Positions 8,550-18,422 of a stretch of DNA of 64,000 bases are shown piece by piece. The notes below the pieces were generated by a model. That model was not told where the DNA came from and made no database searches. It saw nothing but the letters and a program-made list of their open reading frames with translations. Where the stretch lies: assembly GCF_021654115.1 (NCBI RefSeq), contig NZ_JAIWJF010000006.1, forward strand, positions 62,001 through 126,000, given 5' to 3'. The position numbers and the translations under genes were made by a program. The DNA is from Furfurilactobacillus milii. Lineage in GTDB: Bacteria > Bacillota > Bacilli > Lactobacillales > Lactobacillaceae. The first letter of the stretch is position 1. The number at the start of each line of letters is the position of its first letter.

Positions 8550-10253
8550 TTGGAAGCAACATTAACTACCATGACCAACCTTGAATTCGGAAAGATGGTC
8601 CAGGCTGCCTCGAAACGTTTGACGAGTCAGGCAGAATTTATTAATTCGCTCAACGTTTTTCCGGTGCCCGATGGTGACACAGGCACCAATATTTCACTGG
8701 CGTTTGCCAGCGGTGCAAAATATGAACGCGAAGTTACGTCAACTTCTGTCAGTGATCAGGCGGCTGCTTTAGCCAAGGGATTGTTGATGGGTGCACGTGG
8801 TAACTCCGGTGTTATCACATCACAGATTTTTCGCGGCTTTTCAAAGAGTGTTGACGGTAAGCAAACACTTAGCGCTAAAGACTTTGCTGAGGCTTTAGCG
8901 GCCAGTGCTCAAACAGCTTATAAAGCGGTTATGAAGCCAACGGAAGGCACTATCTTAACGGTTATCCGTGAAGCTGCCAAGGCTGGTCGTGATAAGGCAA
9001 ACGAAACTGATGATATTGCCGTTGTGATGGATGCTGTATACGCAGCGTCTCAGAAGGCCTTGGCTTCAACACCAGATTTACTACCTGTCTTAAAGCAAGT
9101 TGGCGTGGTTGATTCTGGCGGTCAAGGATTGGTTTTCATTTTCCAATCGTTTGATGAAGTCTTGAACGGAAAGTCTACTGACGCTGATATTGATACACCA
9201 GACGATGCTCAAATGGATGAAATGATCAACGCGACTCATCATCGCAGTGTGCAGGGTGAATTAGATCCTAATGACATCAAGTACGGTTACTGTACCGAAA
9301 TCATGGTACGTATTGGTGGCGGACAGCAAGTTGACCGCAAGTTTGATTATGATGAATTCTATCAATATTTAGCTGGTTTAGGCGATTCATTGTTAGTGAT
9401 TAATGATGACGAAATCGTTAAAGTGCATGTTCACACCGAACACCCTGGAGATGTCATGACATGGGGTCAACACTTTGGTGATTTAATCAAAGTTAAAGTT
9501 GACAATATGCGCCATCAGCAAGAAGAAATTATGGAAAAGGATCAGGACGAGGTAACCACGAAGACGGCTACCGGCGTTGCCCAACCTGTCGCCGCACCAG
9601 ATACTGCGGTAATTTCCATTTCTGCTGGTGATGGTGTTGCCGAGCTATTTAAGAGTTTAGGCGTCACGCACGTGATTAATGGTGGTCAGACCATGAATCC
9701 AAGCACTGAAGACATTGTCAAGGCGATTAATGCGAGCGGTGCCAAAAAAGCGATTGTGTTACCAAACAATGGCAACATCTTTATGGCCGCTGACCAAGCT
9801 GCTAAAGTTGCCGATGTGCCAACTGTGATTGTTCACAGTAAATCCATTTCACAAGGGATGACAGCTCTGCTAGCCTATAATCCTGATTCAGAATTGGATG
9901 CCAACAAGCAGGCAATGGAAGATAACTTGGATACTGTGAAGAGCGGTCAAGTGACTCATGCTATTCGTGATACAACGCTTGATGGGATTGAAATCAAGAA
10001 TGGTGAATTTATGGGCATCATTGATGGTTCTATCAAAGTGACAGATGCATCGTTGCTTGGTGCTGCCACAAAGATGGTGCAAGCTATGATTGATGATGAT
10101 AGTGAAATTGTCACGGTGATTTACGGTGCCGATGCAACCGAAGCTGATGCTTCATCGCTGGAAGACGCGATTATGGCGTTGGACGATGAGCTTGAAGTCG
10201 AAATCCACGAAGGTGACCAACCGGTTTATCCGTTCTTGGTTTCCGTTGAATAA
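8550..10253 (+). CDS. fakA: fatty acid kinase subunit FakA (DAK2 domain, YloV-like)
   Basis: ATP-binding subunit that phosphorylates fatty acids presented by FakB; the acyl-phosphate then feeds PlsX/PlsY, and plsX lies 2.4 kb downstream. The N-terminal Dak2 domain carries PDGDTGTN at residues 40-47 (Asp41, Asp43 and Asn47 bind Mg-ATP), followed by the middle and DegV-like C-terminal domains. A GTG at 8535 is in frame, but the purine block GTGGGGGAAA covers it and is well placed for TTG 8550, which I chose; a further ATG at 8571 lacks a ribosome site. Length is 567 residues, normal for the family. No fakB is in the window. Confidence 0.93.
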   Translation: MEATLTTMTNLEFGKMVQAASKRLTSQAEFINSLNVFPVPDGDTGTNISLAFASGAKYEREVTSTSVSDQAAALAKGLLMGARGNSGVITSQIFRGFSKSVDGKQTLSAKDFAEALAASAQTAYKAVMKPTEGTILTVIREAAKAGRDKANETDDIAVVMDAVYAASQKALASTPDLLPVLKQVGVVDSGGQGLVFIFQSFDEVLNGKSTDADIDTPDDAQMDEMINATHHRSVQGELDPNDIKYGYCTEIMVRIGGGQQVDRKFDYDEFYQYLAGLGDSLLVINDDEIVKVHVHTEHPGDVMTWGQHFGDLIKVKVDNMRHQQEEIMEKDQDEVTTKTATGVAQPVAAPDTAVISISAGDGVAELFKSLGVTHVINGGQTMNPSTEDIVKAINASGAKKAIVLPNNGNIFMAADQAAKVADVPTVIVHSKSISQGMTALLAYNPDSELDANKQAMEDNLDTVKSGQVTHAIRDTTLDGIEIKNGEFMGIIDGSIKVTDASLLGAATKMVQAMIDDDSEIVTVIYGADATEADASSLEDAIMALDDELEVEIHEGDQPVYPFLVSVE

Positions 10254-10268
10254 TTAAAAATAATTATA

Positions 10269-10307
10269 AAATTCCTATTCCTGTACTCTAGGTTTAGGAA
10301 TTTTTTT
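10269..10307 (+). terminator. terminator after fakA
   Basis: A nine-base stem AAATTCCTA/TAGGAATTT with a 17-base loop is followed by T7. The remaining 190 bases before recG hold no other clear element. Confidence 0.75.
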
Positions 10308-10495
10308 GATTTAGTAATAGCTGTTTAATCTAGACTCGGATATTGTTTTGGATGACGTTTTTAACTCATGTTAGCTCGTAAACTGTTCTTTTTCTATTGC
10401 TTATCTGTCGTTTTTTGCTCGTCTTTGATACGATAAGAGTAATGCATTTACTTCAGATTAAATAACTAGCGTGTGCTCGGAAAGGAGGTTTCAAA

Positions 10496-12541
10496 ATGTC
10501 CGCACCGTTAAAGTCAATCGAAGATCCAGTGACACAATTAAGTGGCGTCGGTGAACAACGTGCTGCTGCGCTAAAAACGTTAGGTATTCAAACGATTGCT
10601 GACTTATTGGAATACTTCCCATTTCGTTATGATGATATGGCTGCTAAGGATTTGTCCAAAGTGACTGAGGGTGAAAAAATCACCCTGAAAGGCACTGTAG
10701 CAAATGAGCCGACAGTCGTCAGATTTGGCAGAAAAAAGAGCCGCTTAAACTTTCGCTTACTTATCGGTCATGACGTCGTTGGTGTTACATTTTTCAACCA
10801 ACCGTGGTTGGACAAGCAACTGGCAATTGGTCAAGAAACAGCCGTTTATGGTAAGTGGGATGCTACTCGAAAGAGCCTGTCCGGAATGAAATTAATCACC
10901 AGTAGCGATAAGGCAGCGTTTGGTGCTATTTATTCGACGAACAAGCACATTCGTCAGAGTACGATTGCTCAACTGGTGAAACAGGCGTATGAGGCATATC
11001 AGGACGTTATCTATACGGTTTTGCCCGCGAAACTGATTGAAAAATATCGCCTTTTAGATCGTCGGACAATGATTCATGATCTTCATTTTCCGAAGGATCC
11101 AGAGGCGGCCAAGGCGGCACGGCGAACGGCCGTGTTTGAAGAGTTTTTCTTGTTTGAATTACGTTTGCAAATGATGCGGGCAAAAGATCACCAGGCAGCT
11201 GGCATCAGTATTGAATACGATAATGAAGCGTTAAAAGACTTTATCAAGACGTTGCCGTTTGAACTCACCAATGCGCAAAAGAAAGTGGTTAACGAGATCT
11301 GTGCGGATCTAAAACGGCCTCTTCACATGAACCGATTACTGCAGGGAGATGTTGGTTCCGGTAAAACAATCGTGGCGGCCATTGTTATGTACGCAGCCAT
11401 TACTGCGGGATATCAGACCGCACTCATGGCGCCAACTGAAATATTGGCTGAGCAACATGCACGTAATTTGGCCAATATTTTTAAGGATTTGCCGATCAAT
11501 ATCGTTTTGCTGACGGGATCAACAAAGGCAAAGGCTCGTCGCGAGGCGTTGAAACATATTGCTAGTGGTGAAGTAAACTTAATTATTGGCACGCACGCCT
11601 TAATTTCAGACGATGTGGTTTATCACCGACTTGGTTTGGCAATCATCGACGAACAACACCGGTTTGGTGTTAACCAACGGCAGTCCCTGCGTCAAAAAGG
11701 GCAACATCCAGATATATTGGCCATGACGGCGACGCCAATTCCCCGGACCCTGCAAATTACCGCTTACGGTGAAATGGATGTTTCCATTATTGATGAACTA
11801 CCAGCAGGCAGAAAACCGATTACTACCCGTTGGATCCACAGTAATCAAGTTGAAGCTGCGATGGATTTTATTCGCACTCAGTTAGCTGCCGGTCAACAGG
11901 CTTATGTGGTCACACCGTTGATTGAAGAGTCGGAAGCCTTAGACGTTAAGAATGCTGAGGCCATTTATGATCATTTAAGTGAAAACTTTGCGCCGGATTA
12001 TCGGGTTGGCTTGTTACATGGTCGTTTGAAAAACGAGGACAAAGAAGCTGTCATGAATGCCTTCAAGGCGGATGATTACGACGTACTGGTATCGACAACT
12101 GTAATCGAAGTCGGTGTGGACGTGCCGAATGCTACGGTAATGCTCATTTTTGATGCGGATCGATTCGGTCTGGCACAACTACATCAATTACGTGGTCGAG
12201 TTGGTCGGGGGTCAGTTGCGTCAACGTGCATTCTTGTTGCAGACCCCAAAACTCAAGACGGTATTGCACGAATGCAAGTCATGACGGATACAAACGACGG
12301 TTTCCTTTTGGCTCAAAAAGATTTAGAATTACGTGGTTCTGGAGATTTGTTGGGTACGAAACAGTCTGGGGTGCCAGACTTCCGAGTCGGCGATCCCGTT
12401 GCGCAGATTAAAATTTTGCAGATTGCGCAACAGGAAGCGATTGCTTTGGTGGATCAGCCTAATTGGCAGACTCAACCAGATAATCGTGAATTGGCCGGTT
12501 ATGAACAAAGCGAATTAAAACGACATTCAACTCTTGATTAG
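10496..12541 (+). CDS. recG: ATP-dependent DNA helicase RecG
   Basis: Branch-migration helicase that regresses stalled replication forks and processes Holliday junctions. The 681-residue protein has an N-terminal helical/OB wedge domain, Walker A GDVGSGKT near residues 283-290, the DEQH box in IIDEQHRFG (about 383-391), motif III MTATPIPRT, and the C-terminal helicase half with the QLRGRVGRG motif VI. AAAGGAGG precedes the ATG. It sits between fakA and plsX, as in Bacillus and other lactobacilli. Confidence 0.97.
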   Translation: MSAPLKSIEDPVTQLSGVGEQRAAALKTLGIQTIADLLEYFPFRYDDMAAKDLSKVTEGEKITLKGTVANEPTVVRFGRKKSRLNFRLLIGHDVVGVTFFNQPWLDKQLAIGQETAVYGKWDATRKSLSGMKLITSSDKAAFGAIYSTNKHIRQSTIAQLVKQAYEAYQDVIYTVLPAKLIEKYRLLDRRTMIHDLHFPKDPEAAKAARRTAVFEEFFLFELRLQMMRAKDHQAAGISIEYDNEALKDFIKTLPFELTNAQKKVVNEICADLKRPLHMNRLLQGDVGSGKTIVAAIVMYAAITAGYQTALMAPTEILAEQHARNLANIFKDLPINIVLLTGSTKAKARREALKHIASGEVNLIIGTHALISDDVVYHRLGLAIIDEQHRFGVNQRQSLRQKGQHPDILAMTATPIPRTLQITAYGEMDVSIIDELPAGRKPITTRWIHSNQVEAAMDFIRTQLAAGQQAYVVTPLIEESEALDVKNAEAIYDHLSENFAPDYRVGLLHGRLKNEDKEAVMNAFKADDYDVLVSTTVIEVGVDVPNATVMLIFDADRFGLAQLHQLRGRVGRGSVASTCILVADPKTQDGIARMQVMTDTNDGFLLAQKDLELRGSGDLLGTKQSGVPDFRVGDPVAQIKILQIAQQEAIALVDQPNWQTQPDNRELAGYEQSELKRHSTLD

Positions 12542-12636
12542 CGTTATTCAAAAAAGTTGCGGTTGAGTGTTTAATTGCATGACTTAAATGATGTGATCTT
12601 TTTATAAAAACGGGTTTAGAAAGCGAAGGTAGAACT

Positions 12637-13665
12637 GTGAAAGTTGCTGTAGATGCAATGGGCGGCGATAATGCCCCAGAAGAAATTGTCAAAGGTGTTG
12701 AGTTGGCTAGGGACAAATATCCTGACATGTCCTTTCAACTTTTTGGACCAGAAGAGCGAATTAAAGCGTTGGTTCAAAACGATGATCGTATTACCGTTGT
12801 GCCTGCAAAATCCGTCATTGCGATGGAAGATGAACCGGTGCGCGCGGTTCGGACGAAAAAGGATTCATCCATCGTGTTAGCGGCGACTGCCGTTAAGGAG
12901 CATACGGCAGATGCATTTTTCTCTGCTGGCAATACGGGTGCTGTCCTTGCTGCGGGATTGTTTATTATTGGTCGTGTCAAAGGAATCGATCGGCCAGGAT
13001 TAACGACTACGTTGCCAGTTGTCACTGGTGACGCCACAGGCAGTGTTACCATGTTAGACGTTGGTGCCAACGCTGATTATAAAGTTGCTAACCTTGAACA
13101 ATTTGCTGTGTTAGGTAGTTTTTATGGTCAAACTGTGATGGGCATTAAAACACCCCGCGTTGGGTTACTGAACAACGGTACCGAATCTGATAAGGGTGAC
13201 AAGGCGCATCGTGAGGCTTATCAACGATTGTCAGAAATGACGAACATTAATTTCATTGGTAATGTGGAATCTCGCGAATTATTAAATGGCGCAGCTGATG
13301 TGATTGTGACAGATGGTTTTACCGGTAATGCCACGTTAAAGGCCATTGAGGGAACAGCACTATCCATGATGACGTTGATTCGTTCAAAAATCATGGCCTC
13401 TACCAAAGCTAAAATGGGCTATGTACTGAGTCGTAATGCGTTTCACCAAGTTGGTCAAGTCATGGATTATTCTAAACACGGCGGGGCAGTGTTACTCGGT
13501 TTAAAAGGCGCAGTAATTAAAACTCATGGTTCTTCGAAGGCAGAAACCGTTCGCAACACAATGGGTCAGATTCATCAGATTATTGCTAGTGGATTAATTC
13601 AACAAACAATTGACTATTTTGATACTCCGGCGGATCAAACGAACGCGGATAACACTGAAAAGTAG
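12637..13665 (+). CDS. plsX: phosphate acyltransferase PlsX
   Basis: Converts acyl-ACP and phosphate reversibly to acyl-phosphate, the acyl donor for PlsY in phosphatidic acid synthesis; it acts at the inner face of the membrane. The 342-residue protein starts VAVDAMGGDNAPEEIVKG and shows the SAGNTGA, LLNNGTESDKG and DGFTGN motifs of the family. The start is GTG 12637 with GAAGGT upstream. It is followed by acpP, which supplies the carrier, and is near fakA, which supplies acyl-phosphate from outside fatty acids. Confidence 0.97.
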   Translation: MKVAVDAMGGDNAPEEIVKGVELARDKYPDMSFQLFGPEERIKALVQNDDRITVVPAKSVIAMEDEPVRAVRTKKDSSIVLAATAVKEHTADAFFSAGNTGAVLAAGLFIIGRVKGIDRPGLTTTLPVVTGDATGSVTMLDVGANADYKVANLEQFAVLGSFYGQTVMGIKTPRVGLLNNGTESDKGDKAHREAYQRLSEMTNINFIGNVESRELLNGAADVIVTDGFTGNATLKAIEGTALSMMTLIRSKIMASTKAKMGYVLSRNAFHQVGQVMDYSKHGGAVLLGLKGAVIKTHGSSKAETVRNTMGQIHQIIASGLIQQTIDYFDTPADQTNADNTEK

Positions 13666-13742
13666 CTTCGAGAGGTAGACATTTCGCCCCTAAAACGATA
13701 GACTAAATGACTGTAAAACACTTATGAGAAACTAGGTTAAAC

Positions 13743-13994
13743 ATGACTAAACAGGAAATTTTTGATAAAATCTCTAAAATTATTGAAGACCGGTTTGAAG
13801 TTAGCAAGGACAAGATTACTAATGACCTTAACTTTCGAACTGATTTAGATGCTGATTCCATTGATTTCGTTGAATTTATCATGGAACTAGAAGATATTTT
13901 TGGTGCCGAAATTTCGGATGATGATGCCGAAAAATTGACGACCATTGGTCAAGTGGTTGATTATATTTATGATCATCAGGAAAAAACTGACTAA
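13743..13994 (+). CDS. acpP: acyl carrier protein
   Basis: An 83-residue acidic four-helix carrier for acyl chains. The phosphopantetheine site is Ser39 in LDADSIDFVEF; the usual DSLD is DSID here, a conservative change. The strongly acidic helix II (MELEDIF) is intact. The ribosome site is weak (AAACTAGGTTAAAC). The gene follows plsX by 77 bases and ends in a strong terminator at 14003-14027, so rnc is expressed separately or by read-through. Confidence 0.94.
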   Translation: MTKQEIFDKISKIIEDRFEVSKDKITNDLNFRTDLDADSIDFVEFIMELEDIFGAEISDDDAEKLTTIGQVVDYIYDHQEKTD

Positions 13995-14002
13995 GTTTGG
14001 TA

Positions 14003-14027
14003 AAGCCGCCTCACAGGCGGTTTTTTT
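14003..14027 (+). terminator. terminator after acpP
   Basis: The stem CCGCC/GGCGG with a five-base loop is followed by T7, nine bases after the stop codon of acpP. Confidence 0.88.
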
Positions 14028-14084
14028 AAACAGTCAGTTTATGTAAAAATGCATTGTCACAATAGGATTTAAGGAGCGTTCACA

Positions 14085-14819
14085 TTGATTGCAGGACTAG
14101 AAGACGAGTTAGCAAAACGATTTGATATTCATTTTCAGCATCCGGAACTGCTGGACGAGGCGTTTACACAGGCCAGCTATGTAAATGAACATCCACATCA
14201 AAACTTGAAGTTTTATGAACGAATCGAATTTTTAGGTGACGCGGTGCTTCAATTGACCGTGTCAGAGTACATTTATAAGCGGTATCCAGAAATGCCACAA
14301 GGTAAGTTGACACGGCTGCGCGCGGCAATGGTTCAAGAGGCTAGTTTTGCCAAGTTTGCGTTAGAGTGCCATTTTGATCAATACATCCGCTTGGGTCGCG
14401 GAGAAGAAAAAGAGGGTGCGCGTCACCGCTCATCATTACTTTGTGATATTTTTGAATCCTTTATTGGCGCATTGTATTTGGACCAAGGCAAAGATGCCGT
14501 TGTTGCCTTTATCACAAAGGTTATTTTTCCCAAACTTGATGCAGGCTGGTTCGATCATGCGATTGACTATAAAACGGCGTTGCAGGAGTGGTTACAACGC
14601 GATGGCGATGTCATCATTGATTATGAACTTAAACGTGAAGACGGCCCCGAAAACGACCGCAACTTTACGATGACTGTTGCCGCTGATCAAAAGATTATTG
14701 GTGAAGGTACCGGTAAATCAAAGAAAAATGCGGAACAAGCCGCTGCGTTACAAGCGCTTCAAAGTCTTCGTGGTCAACAAGAAACCTTAGTGACACACGG
14801 TAAGGACGAACTCGATTAA
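14085..14819 (+). CDS. rnc: ribonuclease III
   Basis: Double-strand-specific endoribonuclease for rRNA and mRNA processing. The 244-residue protein has the catalytic signature ERIEFLGDAVLQL (about residues 46-58), the second acidic site CDIFESFIGALYLD (near 121-134), and a C-terminal double-stranded RNA-binding domain ending in GKSKKNAEQAAALQAL. The start is TTG with AAGGAG eight bases before. It is followed by smc after 18 bases, and then ftsY, the conserved rnc-smc-ftsY order. Confidence 0.97.
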   Translation: MIAGLEDELAKRFDIHFQHPELLDEAFTQASYVNEHPHQNLKFYERIEFLGDAVLQLTVSEYIYKRYPEMPQGKLTRLRAAMVQEASFAKFALECHFDQYIRLGRGEEKEGARHRSSLLCDIFESFIGALYLDQGKDAVVAFITKVIFPKLDAGWFDHAIDYKTALQEWLQRDGDVIIDYELKREDGPENDRNFTMTVAADQKIIGEGTGKSKKNAEQAAALQALQSLRGQQETLVTHGKDELD

Positions 14820-14837
14820 TTAACGGATGGATGTTGC

Positions 14838-17800
14838 ATGAAATTAAAGGCCTTAGAGATCAGCGGCTTTAAATCGTTTGCTGATAAGACGAAAATTGAA
14901 TTTATGCCGGGTATGACTGGTATCGTCGGCCCGAACGGAAGCGGTAAAAGTAATATTATCGAAGCCATCCGTTGGGTTTTAGGCGAGCAGTCTGCGCGTG
15001 ATCTTCGTGGAACCAAAATGACTGATGTGATTTTTGCCGGTGCAGCGAATCGAAAGCCACTTAACCGGGCAGAAGTCTCGATTACGTTTGATAACAGTGA
15101 TCATTATCTAAAGAGTGATTATGCTGAAGTTCGCGTTACACGGCGTCTTTTTCGTAACGGGGAATCTGAGTATCGGATTAATGGTAATCAGTGTCGGCTC
15201 CGTGACGTCGTTAGTTTATTCATGGATACGGGCTTAGGCCGGGAATCATTCTCGATTATCAGTCAGGGGCGTGTCGAAGCCGTTTTTAACAGTAAACCGG
15301 AAGACCGCCGCACAATTATCGAAGAAGTAGCCGGTGTCTACAAGTACAAGCAAAATAAGGACAAGGCTGAAAAGGAACTGGGTACGACTCGCGAGTATTT
15401 GAACCGGGTCAACGATATTATTGCGGAACTGGAAAGCCAGATGGAACCGTTGGCCGAGCAAAGTGCCATGGCTAAGGACTATCTTGATCAAAAGCACCGG
15501 TTTGACGATTTGGATAAATCTAGACTGGTTATTGAAATTCAGGATAATCGACGCGCTAAGCACGAAGTCGATCAGAAAATGACCCGGGCCAAGACGCTTG
15601 TGAGTGACTATGAGCAACAAGTAAAAGACCAAACGCAAGCTGTCGCAAAGATGAAACAGCATCAAACAGAATTGCTGAACAAAAAAGATGCTTTGCAGAA
15701 CAAACAGTTAACACTTACGCAACAAGTTGAGCGGTTAACGGGTCAACGGACTAACGCCAGCACTAAAACAGCCTTTCAACAGCAACAGTTGGAAGAGGTG
15801 CAACATGCACTAAGCGAAGCAAAGACAAATGCACAAAAAGTGATTGCTGATAACGATACTTTAAAGGCGGCTATTGCTACTCAACAACAGGCCATTAACG
15901 AAGCCAGTAGTGTCGTTGCAGGCCTTAAAGATGGGCAAAACAAACAGCAACAAGCAACGTTAGAAAGCAAAATTAGTCAGTTACAAGACGCATACATTGA
16001 GCAAATGCAGTCACTGACAACCTTGCACAATGAGTTACATTATTTGGAACGGGAACATGAGCAAGGTGGTCAGGCGCGTGCCCACCTTTCGGATGAAGCT
16101 GGCAAAGCCCGTGCTGAATTGGAAAAATTAACGGCTCAGCGTGACAAGTTAGCTGCTCAACTGAGTATTAGTAAATCCAATCAAGACAAAGTACGTGCTA
16201 GCTTTAAGGATGCTGGTGATAAGTACCATGAGCTTACAGAAGCCTTTGAAAAGGCACAAAAAAATTGGTACAACGCGTTAGGTGTACAACAACGTGCCAA
16301 GGCCCGTGCGGATAGTCTGACAGCTTTGAATGAGGAGCACGCTGGTTTTTATCAAGGTGTTAAGGCGATTTTGAAGCAACGAAACAAGTTTAGCGGTTTG
16401 GTCGGTTCAGTGGCGGATCTCATCACCGTACCCAAGGACTTGGCCAAGGCCATTGAAACGGCTTTAGGAGCTCAATTACAGCAATTAGTTGTTCGTGATG
16501 AGCAGACAGCCCGTGATGCAGTGCATTATTTGACCCAGCAACGAGCCGGGCGAGCAACCTTTCTGCCATTAACGACCATCCATGGCCGTCGACTGTCATC
16601 AGCACAGCTGTCAGCAGTTTCATCTACCACCGGGTATGTCGGCTTGGCAGCGGAATTAGTGACGTTTGATCAGTCATTGGAGCCAGTCATCGATCATTTG
16701 TTGGGAACCACTGTTGTTGCGACTGATTTAGATGCTGCGATTGCGATTGCGAACATCGCTGGTCATCGCTTTAGAATCGTGACACAGGATGGTCAGGTCA
16801 TGAATGCCAGTGGTTCGATTACTGGTGGGGCCAATCGAAACGCTCAGGCTGGTTTATTAAGCCAACGCGCTGAACGTGATGAACTGACAGCGGCTATCGC
16901 AGAAATGCAGGCCAAATTGGATCAACAAGAACAACATGTTGCTAATTTGCAATCACAAGTCGACGCCATGGCTAGCACGGGGACAAACTTACGAAATCAA
17001 ATGAATGATGCCGATACTCAGGTTCAGCAGCAATCAGGTCAATTAGAGCTGCTCGGTGATAAAATTAAGGAAGCCAAGCGAAAGCTTTCTGCTAGCCAGT
17101 TTGAACGTGACCAACAGGTTCAGGATGTAGCCGATTATGAATCACAGTTGGCAAAGAACAAGTCCAACACAGCTGCAACTGAGCAACAGCTGGCGACAAT
17201 CAAAGCTCAACGTGAGCAAGCACAACGGGACCTGACGAGTTTAACGGCAGACGATGAAACGAAAGCGACTCAGTTACAAGAAAAGATGACTTGGTTAGCG
17301 ACTGCTAAAGCCCAATTAGCTGCTAAAGAAGCTGATTACCAGCGGGGCGTGCAATCCTTAAAGGATCTTACTGACCGTCAGCAATCACTGTCTGATCGTT
17401 TGAAATCGTTGCAAACGAGCCAATCGGTTTCGGGGATGTCAATGAGTGAAGTTGCTGCCCAATTGACCAAATCGCAGGCCGAAGTTAAGCAAGTTGTGAA
17501 GCAGTTAGAGCAAGCAAATGCTGACTTGACGGAATTGAGTGATCAATTAACGACTGGCGATGCCGAGTTAACGAGGATTCAGGGGCTTCAACGTGCATCT
17601 CTGAGTGAGATGAATGATTTAAGTGCCCGTCAATCCCGACTGGCAACATTGTTAGATAATGATTTAAATACGTTGAGCGAAACCTATCAATTGAGTTTCG
17701 AAGATGCTCAAGCTGGTTTGAACGACCTCGATCCGAATGAGATTAGAAAGCAGTTGAAGCTACTCAAGCGTGGTTTGGATGAAATTGGTGATGTGAATAT

Positions 17801-18395
17801 TGGCGCGATTGACGAATACCAACGTGTTTCGGAACGTTATGATTTCTTGGCACGCCAACAGTCAGATTTATTGACCAGCCAACAGCAGTTACAGGAAACC
17901 ATGACAGAAATGGACGGAGAAGTTCAGACACGATTCAAAAAAGCGTTTGATGACGTGGCCAAGGCCTTCAGCAAGATTTTCGTTCAGATGTTTGGTGGTG
18001 GTAAGGCGCAACTAGTTCTGACTGATCCAGAACACTTATTGACGACTGGAATCGACATCATGGCACAGCCACCTGGCAAGAAGTTTCAGCGAATGAGCTT
18101 GCTTTCAGGCGGTGAGCGAGCCTTGACCGCGATTACACTCTTGTTTGCGATTCTTGACGTGCGGCCCGTTCCGTTTGCAATTCTCGATGAAACAGAAGCG
18201 GCCTTGGATGAAGCCAACGTTACGCGGTTTGCTCGCTATCTGCGTGAATTTGCAGGTGATACACAATTCATTGTCATTACACATCGTAAAGGCACAATGG
18301 TGAACGCCAACGTGCTGTACGGGGTCACTATGCAGGAATCGGGCGTTTCAAAAATGGTTTCGGTTTCTCTCGATGATGTTGAAGCTGTGTCATAA
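14838..18395 (+). CDS. smc: chromosome segregation ATPase SMC
   Basis: Condensin ATPase that compacts and resolves sister chromosomes with ScpA/ScpB (not in this window). The 1185-residue protein has the complete SMC layout: N-terminal Walker A GPNGSGKSNI (31-40), a long coiled coil, a hinge at about 510-650 with GSITGGANR, a returning coiled coil very rich in Gln, and the C-terminal head with signature LSGGERALTAI (from about 1088) and Walker B FAILDETEAALDEAN (from about 1113). It lies between rnc and ftsY. Confidence 0.98.
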   Translation: MKLKALEISGFKSFADKTKIEFMPGMTGIVGPNGSGKSNIIEAIRWVLGEQSARDLRGTKMTDVIFAGAANRKPLNRAEVSITFDNSDHYLKSDYAEVRVTRRLFRNGESEYRINGNQCRLRDVVSLFMDTGLGRESFSIISQGRVEAVFNSKPEDRRTIIEEVAGVYKYKQNKDKAEKELGTTREYLNRVNDIIAELESQMEPLAEQSAMAKDYLDQKHRFDDLDKSRLVIEIQDNRRAKHEVDQKMTRAKTLVSDYEQQVKDQTQAVAKMKQHQTELLNKKDALQNKQLTLTQQVERLTGQRTNASTKTAFQQQQLEEVQHALSEAKTNAQKVIADNDTLKAAIATQQQAINEASSVVAGLKDGQNKQQQATLESKISQLQDAYIEQMQSLTTLHNELHYLEREHEQGGQARAHLSDEAGKARAELEKLTAQRDKLAAQLSISKSNQDKVRASFKDAGDKYHELTEAFEKAQKNWYNALGVQQRAKARADSLTALNEEHAGFYQGVKAILKQRNKFSGLVGSVADLITVPKDLAKAIETALGAQLQQLVVRDEQTARDAVHYLTQQRAGRATFLPLTTIHGRRLSSAQLSAVSSTTGYVGLAAELVTFDQSLEPVIDHLLGTTVVATDLDAAIAIANIAGHRFRIVTQDGQVMNASGSITGGANRNAQAGLLSQRAERDELTAAIAEMQAKLDQQEQHVANLQSQVDAMASTGTNLRNQMNDADTQVQQQSGQLELLGDKIKEAKRKLSASQFERDQQVQDVADYESQLAKNKSNTAATEQQLATIKAQREQAQRDLTSLTADDETKATQLQEKMTWLATAKAQLAAKEADYQRGVQSLKDLTDRQQSLSDRLKSLQTSQSVSGMSMSEVAAQLTKSQAEVKQVVKQLEQANADLTELSDQLTTGDAELTRIQGLQRASLSEMNDLSARQSRLATLLDNDLNTLSETYQLSFEDAQAGLNDLDPNEIRKQLKLLKRGLDEIGDVNIGAIDEYQRVSERYDFLARQQSDLLTSQQQLQETMTEMDGEVQTRFKKAFDDVAKAFSKIFVQMFGGGKAQLVLTDPEHLLTTGIDIMAQPPGKKFQRMSLLSGGERALTAITLLFAILDVRPVPFAILDETEAALDEANVTRFARYLREFAGDTQFIVITHRKGTMVNANVLYGVTMQESGVSKMVSVSLDDVEAVS

Positions 18396-18422
18396 TAAAT
18401 TTAAATTTGAGAAGGTGAAGAA

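Noticed and set aside
12226-12518. two short plus-strand frames inside the end of recG
   Set aside because: Both lie in other frames of a conserved helicase segment and have no sites.
15246-15665. 139-residue minus-strand frame with hydrophobic segments inside smc
   Set aside because: Antisense to the SMC head and coiled coil; the apparent hydrophobicity comes from reading Gln/Glu-rich codons in reverse.
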